Source of the DNA: Thauera butanivorans NBRC 103042
GTDB lineage: Bacteria; Pseudomonadota; Gammaproteobacteria; Burkholderiales; Rhodocyclaceae
Assembly: GCF_001591165.1 (NCBI RefSeq)
Contig: NZ_BCUG01000014.1
Location: 30,703 to 94,702, forward strand
DNA length: 64,000 nucleotides
Reading direction: 5' to 3'
The stretch's first letter is position 1; each line of letters starts with the position of its first letter. This document shows positions 7,606-17,249 of this stretch, piece by piece. The notes under the pieces were generated by a model, which saw only the letters and a program-made list of their open reading frames with translations, had not been told where the DNA came from and searched no databases. Made by a program: the position numbers and the translations under genes.

Positions 7606-8592
7606 ATGGCGTTCGCCGGATGCCGGGAGCGGAACCGGCATCACCGTCACCGCGACGTCCACGGCATGGCTGGCACCGCCCAGGATCACGCCGCGCAGCG
7701 GGCAGACGTCGCCGTAGTCGCGCCCCCAGGCCAGCGTGACGTGGCCCTGTGCCGGCTGCACGGCGTTGGTGGGATCGAACTCCACCCAGCCGATGCCCGG
7801 GCACCACACCGCGACCCAGGCGTGCGAAGCGTCGGCGCCGATCAGCCGCGACTGCCCCGGCGGCGGCTCGGTGAGCAGGTAGCCGGACAGGTAGCGCGCC
7901 GCCAGCCCCAGCGCGCGCAAGCAGGCGATCATCAGATGGGAAAAGTCCTGGCACACGCCGTGGCGTTCGGCGAAGACCTCGGCCACCGGCGTGGCGACGC
8001 TGGTGGCCGCCGGATCGAAGCGGAATTCGGCATGGATCAGCGAGGACAGCGCCTGCGCCGCTTCCAGCAGCGGCCGGCCGGGCGTGAAGCAGCGCGCGGC
8101 ATAGGCAGCATAGGTCGCGGTTTCCTCGCCGAGCTGCACGAAGGGCGAGGCGAAGCGGTACTGGCCGGCGTCGCGCGCATCGACCTGCAAGGGCGCGTGG
8201 CCCGACAGCGCATCGCGCAGATGGTCGCGCGCGGCTTCCCACGGCAGGCTCTGCGCCGGCTCGGGCCAGTCCTGCGTCTGCACGCCGACGACGCTCACCG
8301 CCTGCACGCTCAGCCGTTCGTGCGGCACATACAGGCCGAAGCGCGTCGTCGGGTTGCCGAAGAAGTCCAGGCGCTCGCTGCGCGTGGACGGCTCGGGCGA
8401 AATCGCCAGGCGATGCGCGAACAGGCGCTGGCGCGGCATCGCACGCGGGCTCAGATGGGCGATCTGCTGCGACAGCAGCACCGGGCTGGCGTAACGGTAG
8501 GTGGTGTCGTGGGTGATCTCGTAGCACTGCTCCGACGGCCCGGCAGCGGCCGGCGCGGAAGCGGAAGGCTTTTCAGCGCGAGGCGGTTGCAT
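7594..8592 (-). CDS. Transglutaminase-like protein (small form)
   Basis: A 332-residue transglutaminase-core protein with the N-terminal beta-barrel segment [15 protein letters not shown] typical of this family. The papain-like triad is Cys in HGVCQDFSH, His in SHAWVAVW and Asp in EFDPTN. Such proteins are thiol peptidases or amide exchangers, here predicted to trim or transfer products of the ATP-grasp ligases. The chosen ATG at 8592 overlaps the end of the preceding gene by 20 bp, indicating translational coupling. The open frame continues upstream but only as out-of-frame sequence of that gene. Cytoplasmic: no signal peptide seen. Confidence 0.9.
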   Translation of the reverse strand: MQPPRAEKPSASAPAAAGPSEQCYEITHDTTYRYASPVLLSQQIAHLSPRAMPRQRLFAHRLAISPEPSTRSERLDFFGNPTTRFGLYVPHERLSVQAVSVVGVQTQDWPEPAQSLPWEAARDHLRDALSGHAPLQVDARDAGQYRFASPFVQLGEETATYAAYAARCFTPGRPLLEAAQALSSLIHAEFRFDPAATSVATPVAEVFAERHGVCQDFSHLMIACLRALGLAARYLSGYLLTEPPPGQSRLIGADASHAWVAVWCPGIGWVEFDPTNAVQPAQGHVTLAWGRDYGDVCPLRGVILGGASHAVDVAVTVMPVPLPASGERHAPA

Positions 8593-11296
8593 GGCTGCGC
8601 GCATCCAGATGGGTGAAATAGCGGTGGGAAATGCCGTCGGCCAGCGCATTGCCGACGTCCCAGATGCGCCGCAGCAGCAGAGCAATGGTTTCCCGCGCCT
8701 CCGCCACGACTGGCTTGCGGGGATCGAGCGCCAGCCAGTCGAAGCAGTCGCTGTCGCGCTCGGCATCCAGTTCGGCCAGCAGCGCCTGCAAGGGCTCGCC
8801 GAGCAAGCTGCCGTCCGGCAGGCGGGCGACGTGCTCGATCAGCGACTCGATCTGGTAGCGCAGCGCGCGCGGATTGTCGGGGTCGAACATCACCAGTTCG
8901 GCGACCGGCCGTGGCGCAAGTCCGCGCGCGTTGCGGCTGCGATAGCGGATCTCGCCGTCGGTGACGGCCAGCAGCGCCTCCAGCGCGCCCTGCTCCGGCA
9001 CCGTCAGCAGCGCTGCCAGCGCCGAAGTCAGGAACTGCAGACGCTCGATGCGGCGGCCGATGGACAGGAAGCGCCAGCCGGCATCGCGCGGCATGCTCTC
9101 GATGACGAAGCCCGACAGCGTCACCAGCGACAGCAGCGACTCGTCCAGGCGATGCATCGCTTCGCCCAGGCCTGGCGCGGCCGGCGCAGGCGTGGCGAAT
9201 TCGGCCAGGCGCTTGTAGATGCGCCAGCTGTCCGGCGACAGCCGGTCGCGCAACTGGGCCGCCAAACGCAGCACGCCACGCAGGCTGGTCACCACGCTGC
9301 CGCTCTGGCGCTCGTCGAACAATGCGCCCGCCAGCCGCTCGATGCCGCACTCCGCAGCAAGAGGGCCATCTTCGGGCGGCGGCACAGCGCCATCCTGCGC
9401 CGCCGCCTCTCCCCTGGCGGCCCTCTCCCGGGCGGCCCCTTCCTGGGCCCCCTCTTCGCCGGCGGACAGCCGCAGGCCGCAGCGCTCGCACAGGCTGGCC
9501 AGCGCGACCAGCGTCGGCGTCGCCCATGGCCCGGCGTCATCGTCGCGCGCCTTCGCCACGGGGCGATCGAACTCCACCAGGCCGCCGAGCCGCCTCAGGG
9601 TTTCCCGCCCCAGGCGTGCCGAACCGTCGGCTCGCTCGCTGTAGCGGCCGAGCCAGAAGAAGTTCTCGGCGACCCGGCTCGCCAGGCCGGGCAGCGGCAT
9701 GTCGAGCTCGCGCGGCGCGAGCTGGCCGGGGATGACTGGCATGGCGGACACCGGCCGGCGCACCGTCGATGCGGCGCCGCCCAGCACCCAGGCATCCTTG
9801 CTGCCGCCGCCGTGCTGCATCGACACCACGCGCATGTCGGTTTCAGGGGCGACGCGCACCAGGCCGCCCGGCATCACGCGGAAGCCGTCGGCCGAGGCGG
9901 CGACGAACACCCGCAGGCCGATGTTGCGCGCCACCAGCCCGCCGGCGGCCTCTCCAGCCGCCTCCCCGGCCGCCTCCTTCTCGTCGGCCAGCACCGGCGC
10001 CTGCGAGATATTCACCATTTCCTGCGCGACGAAGTCGAAAGGCCGCTCGGCGATGTGCCCGGCCAGCGCCGCCAGCTCCGCCGGCGGCAGGTCGCGGCAG
10101 AACACCGGCCCGCCGTGCATCGCCGGGTAGGCCGGCTTGACCACCAGTTCGTCCAGTCGCGACAGCGCATGGGCACAGGCCGCGGCCTCGCCGCACCACC
10201 AGGTCGCCACCGACGGCATCTTCAGCTTCTGCCCGAGCAGGTGCTCGGCCAGCCGCGGCAGATAACCGAGCAGCGCGCCGGTTTCCAGGATGCCGCTGCC
10301 GAGCGCGTTCGCCACCGTCACGCCGCCGGCACGCACCGTCGCCACCAGCCCGGCCACGCCGAGCGCCGAGTCGTCGCGCAGTTCCAGCGGGTCGCACCAG
10401 ATGTCGTCCACCCGGCGCAGGATCACATGCACCCGGCGCAGGCCGTCCAGCGTGCGCAGGAAGACCTGTTCGTCGCGCACCGTCAGGTCCTGGCCTTCGA
10501 CCAGCGGAAAACCCATCTCGCGGGAGAGGAAGGCGTGCTCGAAGTAAGTCTCGTTGTACGGTCCGGGCGTCAGCACCACGATCAGCGGCGCCTCGTCTTC
10601 TCCCGCCCCCTGGGGTGCCAGCGCGGCGAGGCTGTCGCGGAAGTCCTCGAAGAAGGGCGCCAGCGGCTGCGCGCCGGCCGCGCGATAAAGCTCCGGCAAG
10701 GCGCGCGCCACCACGCCGCGGTTCTCCAGCGCATAGCCGGCGCCCGATGGCGCCTGGGTGCGGTCGGCCACCACCCACCAGCGGCCGTCGGGCGAGCGCG
10801 CCAGATCCACCGCATACAGGTGCAGGAACAGGTCGCGCGGCTGCTTGGCGCCCACCAGCGGCCGCAGGAAGCCGCTGTGGCCGTAGATCAGCGCGGGCGG
10901 GATCAGCCCTTGCTGCAGCAGGCTCTGCTCGCCGTAGAGGTCGGCGAGGATCAGGTTGAACAACGTGGCGCGCTGGATGACCGCGGCCTCGATCTGCGCC
11001 CATTCCGCCGCCGGCAGGATGTAGGGCAGCAGGTCGAGCTCCCACGGCCGCTCGAAGCCGCGCGGGTCGGCATACACGTTGTAGGTGATGCCGTTCTCGT
11101 GCACCAGGCGGCGCAGCGCCGTCCGCCGCGCTTCGGTCTCGGCCGGCGGCATCGCCGCCAGCCGGTGGAAGAAATCGCGCCAGTGCGGCCGCAGCACCAC
11201 CACGCTGCCGATGCGCTGGCACAGTTCGTCGTAGCGGTCCGGCCGCGCAGCGTAATGGGCGAGCAGTTCGGGCGGGCTCTGCGGCTGAAGCTGCAT
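8573..11296 (-). CDS. Circularly permuted ATP-grasp / alpha-E fusion protein
   Basis: A 907-residue two-domain protein. Residues ~1-490 are a circularly permuted ATP-grasp domain (GITYNVYADPRGFERPWELDLLPYILP; VLTPGPYNETYFEHAFLSREMG; LVEGQDLTVRD; GGGSKDAWVLGG). Residues ~540-907 are an alpha-E domain beginning at ASRVAENFFWLGRYSERADGSARL. An Ala/Glu-rich low-complexity stretch around residues 620-650 lies inside the alpha-E part. The fusion implies that the two proteins act as one complex. It starts 7 nt after the DUF2126 gene. The operon also has unfused copies of both domains, so two ligase sets exist side by side. Confidence 0.92.
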   Translation of the reverse strand: MQLQPQSPPELLAHYAARPDRYDELCQRIGSVVVLRPHWRDFFHRLAAMPPAETEARRTALRRLVHENGITYNVYADPRGFERPWELDLLPYILPAAEWAQIEAAVIQRATLFNLILADLYGEQSLLQQGLIPPALIYGHSGFLRPLVGAKQPRDLFLHLYAVDLARSPDGRWWVVADRTQAPSGAGYALENRGVVARALPELYRAAGAQPLAPFFEDFRDSLAALAPQGAGEDEAPLIVVLTPGPYNETYFEHAFLSREMGFPLVEGQDLTVRDEQVFLRTLDGLRRVHVILRRVDDIWCDPLELRDDSALGVAGLVATVRAGGVTVANALGSGILETGALLGYLPRLAEHLLGQKLKMPSVATWWCGEAAACAHALSRLDELVVKPAYPAMHGGPVFCRDLPPAELAALAGHIAERPFDFVAQEMVNISQAPVLADEKEAAGEAAGEAAGGLVARNIGLRVFVAASADGFRVMPGGLVRVAPETDMRVVSMQHGGGSKDAWVLGGAASTVRRPVSAMPVIPGQLAPRELDMPLPGLASRVAENFFWLGRYSERADGSARLGRETLRRLGGLVEFDRPVAKARDDDAGPWATPTLVALASLCERCGLRLSAGEEGAQEGAARERAARGEAAAQDGAVPPPEDGPLAAECGIERLAGALFDERQSGSVVTSLRGVLRLAAQLRDRLSPDSWRIYKRLAEFATPAPAAPGLGEAMHRLDESLLSLVTLSGFVIESMPRDAGWRFLSIGRRIERLQFLTSALAALLTVPEQGALEALLAVTDGEIRYRSRNARGLAPRPVAELVMFDPDNPRALRYQIESLIEHVARLPDGSLLGEPLQALLAELDAERDSDCFDWLALDPRKPVVAEARETIALLLRRIWDVGNALADGISHRYFTHLDARSHATASR

Positions 11297-11303
11297 GGCG
11301 TCC

Positions 11304-14300
11304 TCAGGCCTGGCGGCGCAGGTCGAGTGTGAAAGGGAAGTCGGCGTTGCGCAGCGCCGACGCAGGCACGATGCGGCCAGGCGTGTGGCTGGTGGTGGTG
11401 AAACGCGCCAGGCGCCGGCCTTCGGCCTCGTAGGGATTGACCGGGTAGACCTCGTAGTTGCGCCCGCCCGGATGGGCGACGTGATACATGCAGCCGCCCA
11501 TCGAACGCTGCATCCAGCCATCGACCAGGTCGAACGCCAGCGGCGCATGCACGCCGATGGTCGGATGCAGGCAGGACGGCGGCTGCCAGGCGCGGTAGCG
11601 CACGCCGGCGACGAACTCGCCGACGATGCCGGTGGGCTGCAGCGGTATCGCGCGGCCGTTGCAGGTGAGCACGTGGCGGTCGTCGTTGAGACCGCTGACC
11701 TTGACCTGCAGGCGCTCCACCGAGGAATCGACGTAGCGCACCGTACCGCCGGCCGAGCCTTCCTCGCCCATCACGTTCCAGGGTTCGAGCGCCATGCGCA
11801 ATTCGACCTGCACGCCGCGCGCGGCGAACTCGCCGTATTTCGGGAAGCGGAACTCGAAATGCGGCGCGAACCAGCCGAACTCCATCGGGTAGCCAAACTC
11901 GCGCAACTCGTCGATGACGTCGCGGAAGTCCTCCGCCACCCAGTGCGGCAGCAGGAAGCGGTCGTGCAGCTCGGTGCCCCAGCGCCGCAGGCGGTCCGGC
12001 GCGTAGGGCTGCTGCCAGAAGCGGGCGATCAGCGCGCGCAGCAGCAGTTGCTGCGCCAGGCTCATGCGCGCATGCGGCGGCATCTCGAAGGCGCGCAGTT
12101 CCAGCAGGCCGAGGCGGCCGGAGGGGCCGTCCGGGCTGTAGAGCTTGTCGATGCAGAACTCGGCGCGGTGGGTGTTGCCGGTGGTATCGATCAGCAGGTT
12201 GCGCAGCAGGCGGTCGATCAGCCAGGGCGGCACCTGCACGCCGGGATCGGGGAACTGCTGGAAGGCGACTTCCAGCTCATGCACCGAGTCGTGGCGCGCC
12301 TCGTCGACGCGCGGCGCCTGCGAAGTGGGGCCGATGAACAGGCCGGAAAACAGGTAGGACAGGCTGGGGTGGTTGTGCCAGTAGCTGACCAGGCTGCGCA
12401 GCAGGTCGGGCCGGCGCAGGAAGGGCGAATCCCCCGGCGTGGCGCCGCCGAGCACGAAGTGGTTGCCGCCGCCGGTGCCGGTGTGGCGGCCGTCGAGCAT
12501 GAACTTCTCGGTCGCCAGGCGCGACTGGTGGGCTTCCTCGTACAGCGTGGTGGTGCGCTCGACCAGTTCGTCCCAAGAGCCGGCCGGGTGGATGTTGACC
12601 TCGACCACGCCGGGGTCTGGGGTGATGCGGAAGTGCGACAGGCGCGGGTCGGACGGCGGCTCGTAGCCTTCGAGCACGACCGGCAAGGCGAATTCCTCGG
12701 CGGTGGCCTCGACCGCGGCGACGACTTCGAGATAATCCTCCAGCACCGTGGTGGGCGGCATGAAGATGTACAGCAGGCCGCCGCGCGGCTCGGCGCATAT
12801 CGCGCTGCGGGTGATCCAGCCGGCGGACTCGAAGGGAGCGGGCCGGCGCGCCGGGTCGTAGCGCTCGTCGCGGCTGGCCAGCGTCGCGGTGTCGGCACCG
12901 GGCAGCGCCATCGACGCGCTCGCCGCCTCGCCGTCGACCTCATGCTGGCCGCCATGCTCGGCACGGCCGGGCGTCCAGGCACCGGAATGCGCCTCGAAGC
13001 CGAGGCCGCTGTCGGCACCGACCGCCACGCCCGCCGGACGCAGCTGATGGCGCAGTGCCGCGTGCGCCGGCAGCGCCGGGAAAGCCTGGTTGGGATCCGT
13101 CTGATGGACCCACGGATAGTCGCCCTCGCCGGCCCAGGGCTGGGAGTCCAGCGGCAGGCGGTAGCCGATCGGCGAATCGCCCGGGATCAGGTACAGGCGC
13201 TCGGCGCGCAGGAACCACGGCCCGCTCTGCCAGCACCGCGGGCCGGTGTGGCTGCGCACGATCGGCAGCACGTGGCCGATGACTTCCTTCAGGCCCTGGT
13301 CGAAGATCCTGGTCAGGCGGGCGCGCTCAAGCGGGTCGTCGACGCGCGAGTCGTGCGGATCGACGTTGGCCGGCAGCTTGCGCTCGCGCCACAGGTAGTA
13401 CCAGGCGTCCTCGTAGGCCGGCATCATCCACTTGCCGGCGACGCCGAGGCGTTCGGCGACGCGGGCGAGAAAGTCGCGCGCGACCGCCTCGTCCGCCCGG
13501 GTGCCGGAGAGCTCGCGCGCGAACAGCTCCGGGTCGCGCCACAGCGGCTCGCCGTCCTTGCGCCAGTAGCAGTTCAGCGACCAGCGCGGCAGTTGCTCGC
13601 CCGGATACCATTTGCCCTGGCCGAAATGCAGCAGGCCCTGCGGCGCGTAGTGGTCCTTGAGGCGGAACATCAGGTTCTCGGCCAGCGTGCGCTTGCTGGG
13701 CCTGGAGACGTGGCTGGAATGAGGATCGCGCTCGAAGGGGTCGAGCGCATCGCCGTTCCAGGCCGCGCCGTCGCGGTCGTCGAGCGACACGAAGGTCGGC
13801 TCGCCACCCTGGGTCAGGCGCACGTCGTTGGCGTCCAGATCGCCATCGATGCGGTGGCCGAGCGTCTCGATCGCCGCCCACTGTTCCTCGGTGTAGGGCT
13901 TGGTGACGCGCGGCGCTTCCCACACCCGCTCGACCTTCATGTGGTGCTCGAACTCGCATTCGCACTCGTCGGTGAAGCCGGTGATCGGCGCCGCCGAGGA
14001 CGGTTCGGGCGAGCAGGCGAGCGGAATGTGGCCTTCGCCGGCGAACAGGCCGGACGTCGGGTCCAGCCCGACCCAGCCGGCGCCGGGCAGGTAGACTTCG
14101 CACCAGGCGTGCAGGTCGGTGAAATCGACTTCGGTGCCGGACGGGCCGTCGAGCGATTTCACGTCGGGCGTGAGCTGGATCAGGTAGCCCGACACGAAGC
14201 GCGCTGCCAGCCCCAGATGGCGCAGCAACTGCACCAGCAGCCAGGCCGAGTCGCGGCAGGAGCCGCTCGCCAGCGTCAGGGTTTGTTGCGGCGTCTGCAC

Positions 14301-14804
14301 GCCGGGCTCGAGCCGCACCAGATAGCGGATGTCCTGCTGCAGGCGCTGGTTGATCGCGACCAGGAAATCGACGCTGGGGAGTGGCTCCCGCGGAATCGAC
14401 TCCAGATAGCCATGGAACTTCGGTCCCAGCACGTCGGCCGGTGCCTTGACCAGGTAGGGCTCGAGCTCGACGAGCTGCTCGTCCTCGTAGCTGAACGGAA
14501 TCTTCTCGGCGTGGGGCTCGAGGAAGAAGTCGAAAGGGTTGATCACCGACATCTCGGCGACCAGATCGACCTCGACGCGGAACTCGGAGGTCTTTTCCGG
14601 GAAGACCAATCGCGCCAGGTAATTGGACTGCGGGTCCTGCTGCCAGTTGATGAAATGCTCCGCCGGCGCCACTTTCAGCGAGTAGGCGTGGATCGGCGTG
14701 CGGCAGTGGGGCGCCGGGCGCAGGCGAACGACCTGTGGCGACAGCGCCACCGGGCGGTCGTAGCGGTAATGGGTGATGTGGTTCAGCTTGACGTGGATGG
14801 ACAC
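11304..14804 (-). CDS. Large transglutaminase-like protein with DUF2126 domain
   Basis: A 1166-residue protein, the usual size for this family. Residues ~1-300 form the transglutaminase unit (HVKLNHITHYRYDRPVALS; Cys in ASGSCRDSAWLLV; His in DLHAWCEVYLPGAGW; Asp in GLDPTSG). The rest is DUF2126, including TGTGGGNHFVLGG and QQLLLRALIARFW. No ATG occurs near the N-terminus; the start is GTG at 14804 with GAGG five nt upstream, giving MSIHVKLNHITHYRY. It is the first gene of the six-gene Anbu run and diverges from a VanZ-like gene. The open frame further upstream is only GC-rich antisense sequence. Confidence 0.9.
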   Translation of the reverse strand: MSIHVKLNHITHYRYDRPVALSPQVVRLRPAPHCRTPIHAYSLKVAPAEHFINWQQDPQSNYLARLVFPEKTSEFRVEVDLVAEMSVINPFDFFLEPHAEKIPFSYEDEQLVELEPYLVKAPADVLGPKFHGYLESIPREPLPSVDFLVAINQRLQQDIRYLVRLEPGVQTPQQTLTLASGSCRDSAWLLVQLLRHLGLAARFVSGYLIQLTPDVKSLDGPSGTEVDFTDLHAWCEVYLPGAGWVGLDPTSGLFAGEGHIPLACSPEPSSAAPITGFTDECECEFEHHMKVERVWEAPRVTKPYTEEQWAAIETLGHRIDGDLDANDVRLTQGGEPTFVSLDDRDGAAWNGDALDPFERDPHSSHVSRPSKRTLAENLMFRLKDHYAPQGLLHFGQGKWYPGEQLPRWSLNCYWRKDGEPLWRDPELFARELSGTRADEAVARDFLARVAERLGVAGKWMMPAYEDAWYYLWRERKLPANVDPHDSRVDDPLERARLTRIFDQGLKEVIGHVLPIVRSHTGPRCWQSGPWFLRAERLYLIPGDSPIGYRLPLDSQPWAGEGDYPWVHQTDPNQAFPALPAHAALRHQLRPAGVAVGADSGLGFEAHSGAWTPGRAEHGGQHEVDGEAASASMALPGADTATLASRDERYDPARRPAPFESAGWITRSAICAEPRGGLLYIFMPPTTVLEDYLEVVAAVEATAEEFALPVVLEGYEPPSDPRLSHFRITPDPGVVEVNIHPAGSWDELVERTTTLYEEAHQSRLATEKFMLDGRHTGTGGGNHFVLGGATPGDSPFLRRPDLLRSLVSYWHNHPSLSYLFSGLFIGPTSQAPRVDEARHDSVHELEVAFQQFPDPGVQVPPWLIDRLLRNLLIDTTGNTHRAEFCIDKLYSPDGPSGRLGLLELRAFEMPPHARMSLAQQLLLRALIARFWQQPYAPDRLRRWGTELHDRFLLPHWVAEDFRDVIDELREFGYPMEFGWFAPHFEFRFPKYGEFAARGVQVELRMALEPWNVMGEEGSAGGTVRYVDSSVERLQVKVSGLNDDRHVLTCNGRAIPLQPTGIVGEFVAGVRYRAWQPPSCLHPTIGVHAPLAFDLVDGWMQRSMGGCMYHVAHPGGRNYEVYPVNPYEAEGRRLARFTTTSHTPGRIVPASALRNADFPFTLDLRRQA

Positions 14805-15038
14805 GAGAGCCTCGCAGGACACGGTTGAGCGACAGCCTGCTTCACAGCAAGAACCATGCACATCCGCAAACCGTGGCCGCGCCCGCCCGATTCGCCGGCT
14901 GGCGGCGGCGGCCGCGCACCTGGAATGCACATCGCGCACCACGGCAGTGCATCGACCGCAGCCCTCGGGGAACTGGCAGAATCCCGGGGGTTCGGACATC
15001 GGGGCACCGCATGTGCAGGCTCCTCGTCCCTCTACGCC

Positions 15039-16142
15039 ATGAACCGGAACACGTCCCCCGCCTCGCTGCCCCGCAACCTCGCCATCGCCTATGCGGCGCT
15101 GATGGCCTACGCCTGCCTGTATCCGCTGACGGGCTGGCGCGACAGCGGGCTGCCGCTGTTCGACTATCTGTGGGCGCCATGGCCGCGCTACTTCATCCTC
15201 GAAGACTTCCTGTTCAACATCCTCGGCTACCTGCCCTTCGGCTTCCTCGCCGCCGCCGCGCTGCCGGCGGGCAGATCGCCCTGGCGCGGCGTCGCACGGA
15301 TCACCCTGCTGGCGGCGCTGCTGAGCCTGGGCCTGGAAACCCTGCAGAACCTGCTGCCCAGCCGCATCGCCAGCAACCTCGACGTCGGCGCCAACACCCT
15401 GGGCGGCCTGCTCGGCGCGATGCTGGGGATACGCTGGGGGCAGGACTGGTTCGGCCCCGGCGGCATCATCCATCGCTGGCGCACGGCCTGGATCATCGGC
15501 GGCCGCACCGGCGAAGCCGGCCTGGTCCTGCTCGGCCTGTGGCTGCTGAGCCAGCTCAGCGCCACCGACCTGCTGTTTTCCAGCGGCAATCTGCGCAGGC
15601 TGCTCGACATCACCGCGCCGCTGCCCTTCAGCCCCGAGCGCTTCATCGCCTTCGACACCGCGCTGACCGCAGCCTCGATCCTGGCCGTCGGCCTCTTCGC
15701 GCGCTGCATGATGCGCGCACGCAACCCGCTGCCCATCGTGCTGCTGCTGGCGCTGGGCATCGGTGCCAAGAGCCTGGCCACCGCCACCTTCTTCGAGCCC
15801 GGCGCACCGCTGGCCTGGCTGACGCCGGGCGCCGAGCGGGGACTGGCGATCGGCAGCGCGCTGCTGGCCGCCGCCTTGCTGCTGCCCCGCCTCGCCCAGC
15901 ACGCACTGGCCGGCACCGCGCTGCTGGGCGCCACCGCCCTGGTCAACCTGATGCCCGACAACCCTTACCTGGCCCACAACCGGCAGCTCGCCCAGCTGAG
16001 CAACGTGCTGAACTTCCATGGCCTGACCGAATGGGTCGACAGCCTGTGGCCCTTCATGGCGCTGGCCTACCTGTCGGCGCTCGGCCTGTGGCGCGGCGAA
16101 CATCTGACCGCAAAGGCAGGCGAACGGCGCCAGGGCCTATAA
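15039..16142 (+). CDS. VanZ-like integral membrane protein
   Basis: A 367-residue protein with about eight to ten hydrophobic helices. The N-terminal third has the VanZ-like arrangement: helix, DYLWAPWPRYFILEDFLFNILGYLPFGFL, then SLGLETLQNLLPSRIASNLDVGANTLGGLLGA. VanZ-family proteins bind the envelope and some affect teicoplanin tolerance; the role in Gram-negatives is unknown. The ATG at 15039 was chosen because hydrophobic helix one starts just after it; the longer frame has no ribosome-binding site. Its stop codon lies inside the TATAAT box of the next transcript. Confidence 0.8.
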   Translation: MNRNTSPASLPRNLAIAYAALMAYACLYPLTGWRDSGLPLFDYLWAPWPRYFILEDFLFNILGYLPFGFLAAAALPAGRSPWRGVARITLLAALLSLGLETLQNLLPSRIASNLDVGANTLGGLLGAMLGIRWGQDWFGPGGIIHRWRTAWIIGGRTGEAGLVLLGLWLLSQLSATDLLFSSGNLRRLLDITAPLPFSPERFIAFDTALTAASILAVGLFARCMMRARNPLPIVLLLALGIGAKSLATATFFEPGAPLAWLTPGAERGLAIGSALLAAALLLPRLAQHALAGTALLGATALVNLMPDNPYLAHNRQLAQLSNVLNFHGLTEWVDSLWPFMALAYLSALGLWRGEHLTAKAGERRQGL

Positions 16143-16143
16143 T
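16138..16143 (+). promoter_or_regulatory. -10 element (TATAAT) before the ferredoxin gene
   Basis: A perfect TATAAT that overlaps the stop codon of the VanZ-like gene and lies 84 nt before the ferredoxin ATG. No convincing -35 is seen at the right distance. Confidence 0.5.
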
Positions 16144-16226
16144 CGCCACTGCCTTTCCGCTTGGCCGGCCCGCTCCCGCGCCGGCCCGTCCCCGATCTGC
16201 GCCCCTTTGCGAAACCACCGGACACC

Positions 16227-16547
16227 ATGAGCTATTTCAAGCACCACGTCTTCTTCTGCTGCAACCAGCGCGCCGGCGGCGAAACCTGTTGCAACGACCA
16301 TCGCGCCAGCGAACTGCAGGCCTACGCCAAGGACCGCTGCACCTCGCTCGGCCTGCGCGGCAAGGGCAGCGTGCGGATCAACAAGGCCGGCTGCCTGGGC
16401 CGCTGCGACGACGGCCCGGTGCTGGTGGTCTACCCTGACAATGTCTGGTACACCTTCGTGGACGAGGAAGACATCGACGACATCATCGACAACCATCTGG
16501 TGCATGGCCGCATCGTCGAGCGCCTGCGCCTGCCGGAGGAAGCATGA
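16227..16547 (+). CDS. Thioredoxin-fold 2Fe-2S ferredoxin
   Basis: A 106-residue cytoplasmic protein of the (2Fe-2S) ferredoxin family with thioredoxin fold, related to NuoE and cobalamin-locus ferredoxins. Cysteines are at 11, 12, 21, 22, 38, 56 and 60; the likely cluster ligands are C12, one of C21/C22, C56 and C60 in N-K-A-G-C-L-G-R-C. The tail is rich in Asp and Glu (DEEDIDDIIDNHL), as in electron-transfer partners. The start at 16227 aligns with family N-termini. It overlaps the next gene by ATGA, so the two are translated together. Electron-transfer partner unknown. Confidence 0.88.
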   Translation: MSYFKHHVFFCCNQRAGGETCCNDHRASELQAYAKDRCTSLGLRGKGSVRINKAGCLGRCDDGPVLVVYPDNVWYTFVDEEDIDDIIDNHLVHGRIVERLRLPEEA

Positions 16548-17209
16548 GCCGCTCCCTGCCCACCGAGTCCGCGCTGCTGCGCGGCGCCGAAGGCCACATC
16601 GAAGTCCTGATCGACGCGCCGGAAACCGTGCGCGGCATCGCTCTGGTGTGCCACCCACACCCGCTGTTCGGCGGCGCCAACACCAACAAGGTGGCGCACA
16701 CCCTGGCGCGCTGCTACCGCGACCTCGGCTTCGCCGCGATCCGGCCGAACTTCCGCGGCGTGGGCCAAAGCGAAGGCAAGCACGACGAAGGCATCGGCGA
16801 GACCGATGACATGCTGTCGGTGATCAGCTGGGCGCAGTCGCGCTGGGGCAGCCTGCCGCTGGCGCTGGGCGGCTTCTCCTTCGGCGGCTACGTGCAGGTG
16901 CGTGTCGCCAACCACCTCGCCGACGGCATCGCGCCGCCGCGGCAACTGATCCTGGTCGGCACCGCCGCCGGCGACACCACCGGCAGCGGCCGCCGCTACC
17001 AGACGCCGACGGTGCCGAAGAACATTCCGACGCTGCTGATCCACGGCGAGAACGACGAAACCGTGGCTCTGGCCAACGTACTCGAGTGGGCGCGGCCGCA
17101 GGAGCTGCCGGTGATCGTGGTGCCGGGCGCCGACCATTTCTTCCACGGCAAGCTGCACATCATCCGCGAGCTCATCGCCCGCAACGTAGCCCACGCCGAC
17201 CACGGCTGA
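16544..17209 (+). CDS. Alpha/beta hydrolase of the COG2945 type
   Basis: A 221-residue alpha/beta hydrolase. Visible are the strand and oxyanion region VCHPHPLFGGANTNKV, the PNFRGVGQSEG loop, nucleophile elbow G-F-S-F-G-G, an Asp in GENDETVAL and a C-terminal GADHFFHGKL His. No signal peptide. Its start codon overlaps the stop of the ferredoxin gene, and this pairing recurs in betaproteobacteria, but no substrate is known. It is the last gene of the short operon; the sensor kinase gene ahead is convergent. Confidence 0.87.
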   Translation: MSRSLPTESALLRGAEGHIEVLIDAPETVRGIALVCHPHPLFGGANTNKVAHTLARCYRDLGFAAIRPNFRGVGQSEGKHDEGIGETDDMLSVISWAQSRWGSLPLALGGFSFGGYVQVRVANHLADGIAPPRQLILVGTAAGDTTGSGRRYQTPTVPKNIPTLLIHGENDETVALANVLEWARPQELPVIVVPGADHFFHGKLHIIRELIARNVAHADHG

Positions 17210-17249
17210 ACGCACCCGCCGGCGGAATGCCCGGCCGGGCCACCGCCGC

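Noticed and set aside
8591..11332. 913-residue plus-strand open frame
   Set aside because: Antisense of the ATP-grasp/alpha-E fusion, whose catalytic motifs are clear.
11295..14828. 1177-residue plus-strand open frame
   Set aside because: Exact antisense of the DUF2126 transglutaminase gene. Its composition (runs of Arg, Gln, His, Ala) is that of GC-rich shadow sequence and no motif is recognisable.
14805..16103. Extension of the DUF2126 frame up to 16103
   Set aside because: The extra residues are antisense to the VanZ-like gene and low-complexity; family similarity starts at the GTG at 14804.
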